Origin: Campylobacterales bacterium
GTDB lineage: Bacteria > Campylobacterota > Campylobacteria > Campylobacterales > QNZT01
Assembly: GCA_027081495.1 (NCBI GenBank)
Contig: JALWKJ010000026.1
Coordinates: forward strand, 1-7,505
Direction of reading: 5' to 3'
Length of the DNA stretch: 7,505 bases
Shown here: positions 5,979-7,505 of the stretch, one piece after another
Position numbering within the stretch: the first letter of the stretch is position 1
How the letters are laid out: the number at the start of each line of letters is the position of its first letter
Translations under genes and position numbers: made by a program
Notes under the pieces: model-generated
The model's database searches: none
The model's input: only the letters and a program-made list of their open reading frames with translations
What the model was told of the DNA's origin: nothing

Positions 5979-6788
5979 TTATCCTCTCTGTCTTGTTAAA
6001 AATCTTCCGATAAGATTTATAAATAAAACGATCACGGTAAGTATAAACGATGCCGCCCAGGCAAGATCTCGACTCTTTTCGTCGGGATAGTTCGCAAGAT
6101 TGTAAATGCTGACGGTCAAAGACGGAAATTGATCATTTAGATTCATTGTAAAATAGGCGTTATTCGCCGATGTAAAAAGAAGCGGCGCCGTCTCTCCTAT
6201 GATTCTCGCAAACGCCAAAAGCACCCCCGTGGTTATACCCACTTTCGCCGCTTTTAAAACTATTTGAAGAATGATTTTATGTTTACTTCCCCCAAGCGCG
6301 ATTCCCGCTTCTCTGAGCTCTTTTGGAACAAGCGAGAGCATATTGTCGGTAGTAGAGATGATGATCGGAATCATCATGATCGACAAAGCCGCGCTGCCGG
6401 CCCAGCCGCTGTAATGATTTACCGGCGAAACGAAAATAGCGTAAACGAAAACGCCGATTACGATGGAAGGCGCGCTCATCGTGATGTCGCTTAAATTTCT
6501 TATAACGGAGGCGAGACGGCTTTGATTTGAGTACTCTCTTAGGTAAATTCCCGCCATCATCCCTAAAGGAACGCCTATAAAAGTCGCGATAATCGCCATA
6601 GTAAACTGTCCTATAAGAAGATTTAAAATACCGCCCTTTACAAGATCGTTTATAAAAAGATCGAAATGAAGACTTCCCAAACCTTTGACGCTCAAAGTCG
6701 CTAGTATCCAAAACAGAAATACTATCGTGATAATCGCCGATAAGCTTGAGAGAGATAAAACTATTTTATTTATTAAAAGTCTATTCAT
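5979..6788 (-). CDS. pstA: Phosphate ABC importer permease subunit PstA
   Basis: A 269-residue permease with about six membrane segments, roughly at 10-33, 56-82, 105-121, 130-146, 180-200 and 243-262. The cytoplasmic EAA loop is at about 154-181 (VPKELREAGIALGGS) and should contact PstB. The GETAPLLF motif at 198-205 is typical of PstA. With PstC it forms the inner-membrane phosphate channel. Length is slightly short for the family but no domain is missing. The start ATG overlaps the pstC stop as ATGA, and AAGAAGG (6797-6803) is 8 bases upstream, supporting translation from this codon. Confidence 0.97.
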   Translation of the reverse strand: MNRLLINKIVLSLSSLSAIITIVFLFWILATLSVKGLGSLHFDLFINDLVKGGILNLLIGQFTMAIIATFIGVPLGMMAGIYLREYSNQSRLASVIRNLSDITMSAPSIVIGVFVYAIFVSPVNHYSGWAGSAALSIMMIPIIISTTDNMLSLVPKELREAGIALGGSKHKIILQIVLKAAKVGITTGVLLAFARIIGETAPLLFTSANNAYFTMNLNDQFPSLTVSIYNLANYPDEKSRDLAWAASFILTVIVLFINLIGRFLTRQRG

Positions 6789-7505
6789 CGTTTTTGCCTT
6801 CTTAAAAAGTAAAATTTAGCTGTCGAAATGATAATGAAACTGATCACAAAGAGTATGAGCGCCAGATAAAACATAGAAGAGAGTTCAAGATCTTCGGCTT
6901 CCGCAAAATTGTTTGCCAAAAGCACCGGGATGGAAGTTGTGGCGTCGGTTAATTTTGAGGGAAGCTGCATGACGGATCCTATCAAAAAAGCCACCGCCAT
7001 CGTCTCTCCCAAAGCTCTTCCCAAAGCAAGAATGATAGAGCCTATTATCCCGGCTTTGGAGTAGGGCATAACGACATCTTTTATGACTTCAAATTTTGTC
7101 GCCCCCATAGCGTAAGCGCTCTCTTTTAGAACATCGGGAGTCGTATTCATCGCATCTTTCGTTACGGCGGACATAAAGGGAATTATCATGAGGGCAAGTA
7201 CGAGGGAGGCGGTTAAAAGTCCAATGCCGCTTCCTCCAAAAAAACTCTGAACGATCGGCGCAAAATAAAAAAGACCCCACATGCCGTAGATGATGCTTGG
7301 AATAGCGGCTAAGAGTTCGATGCCGACGGAAATCGGTTTTATCAAAAACGATGGAGCGACTTCCGTTAAAAAGATAGCGATTCCCATCGCAACGGGCGTG
7401 GCTACGATCATGGCGATAAACGAAGTATAAAGAGTTCCGACTATGGGAACGAGTCCTCCAAAGACCCCGCCTTCATCATCTTCTCCCACTTCCCATACAT
7501 CGCTT
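6785..7505 (-). CDS. pstC: Phosphate ABC importer permease subunit PstC (N-terminus beyond window)
   Basis: The frame runs to the window edge without a stop, giving 239 visible residues beginning SDVWEVGEDDEGG. A GTG at 7487-7489 could be read as a start. However, the tryptophan and acidic residues before it, the continuing open frame and the loss of the family's N-terminal membrane segment argue that the gene begins outside the window. Visible features are about five membrane segments, the conserved ELLAAIPSIIYGMWGLF (visible residues 63-79), an EAA loop at about 123-146 (LKESAYAMGATKFEVI) and GRALGETMAVAFLIG (162-176). These are hallmarks of PstC, partner of PstA in the phosphate channel. 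pstS would be expected upstream of it, beyond base 7505. The stop TGA overlaps the pstA ATG. Confidence 0.96.
   Translation of the reverse strand, partial: SDVWEVGEDDEGGVFGGLVPIVGTLYTSFIAMIVATPVAMGIAIFLTEVAPSFLIKPISVGIELLAAIPSIIYGMWGLFYFAPIVQSFFGGSGIGLLTASLVLALMIIPFMSAVTKDAMNTTPDVLKESAYAMGATKFEVIKDVVMPYSKAGIIGSIILALGRALGETMAVAFLIGSVMQLPSKLTDATTSIPVLLANNFAEAEDLELSSMFYLALILFVISFIIISTAKFYFLRRQKR

Noticed and set aside
6283..6711. 142-codon minus-strand open frame in another phase
   Set aside because: It lies wholly inside pstA, is rich in Arg, Tyr, Phe and Asp in a frameshift-like pattern and has no family motif. It is a shadow of the real gene.
6785..7489. PstC starting at the GTG of 7487-7489
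   Set aside because: The frame remains open to the window edge with family-like residues before it, and such a start would remove the N-terminal membrane segment expected in PstC.

Overview
This AT-rich window carries two convergent gene blocks. The gene order, the compact spacing and the general look of the proteins suggest a member of Campylobacterota (Epsilonproteobacteria; a free-living genus such as Sulfurimonas or a relative is plausible). That placement is inference from sequence style, since no rRNA or other taxonomic marker is present.

Left block, plus strand, 1-2458. The tail of an unidentified upstream gene overlaps by ATGA the start of a small exported thioredoxin-like protein with a CPPC active site (83-574). 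A 68-base gap with a promoter-like -10 and small palindromes follows. After it come an OmpR-family response regulator (643-1305) and an overlapping membrane histidine kinase (1295-2458). The kinase has a small extracytoplasmic sensor with three cysteines and has no HAMP domain. The signal it senses cannot be read from the sequence.

Right block, minus strand, 7505 down to 2470. This is the 3' part of a phosphate (Pst/Pho) operon in the order pstC (cut by the window edge), pstA, pstB, phoU, phoB, phoR. PstC and PstA form the membrane channel of the high-affinity phosphate ABC importer and PstB is its ATPase. PhoU is the regulator linking the transporter to the sensor kinase. PhoB is the response regulator and PhoR the kinase. 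Neighbouring genes overlap by 1-7 bases or are 5 bases apart, so translational coupling is likely. The substrate-binding protein gene pstS and the operon promoter would be expected beyond the right edge.

The two blocks meet tail to tail at 2459-2469 with only 11 bases between the stop codons of the two kinase genes. An inverted repeat spans the junction, but no classical terminator with a U-run is visible. No tRNA, rRNA, CRISPR array, insertion sequence or intergenic stretch over 300 bases is present.

Most of the window is ordinary. The points most worth a second look are the cysteine-rich two-component pair beside a periplasmic thiol oxidoreductase, and a PhoR that combines a Gram-positive-like extracytoplasmic sensor with no cytoplasmic PAS domain.
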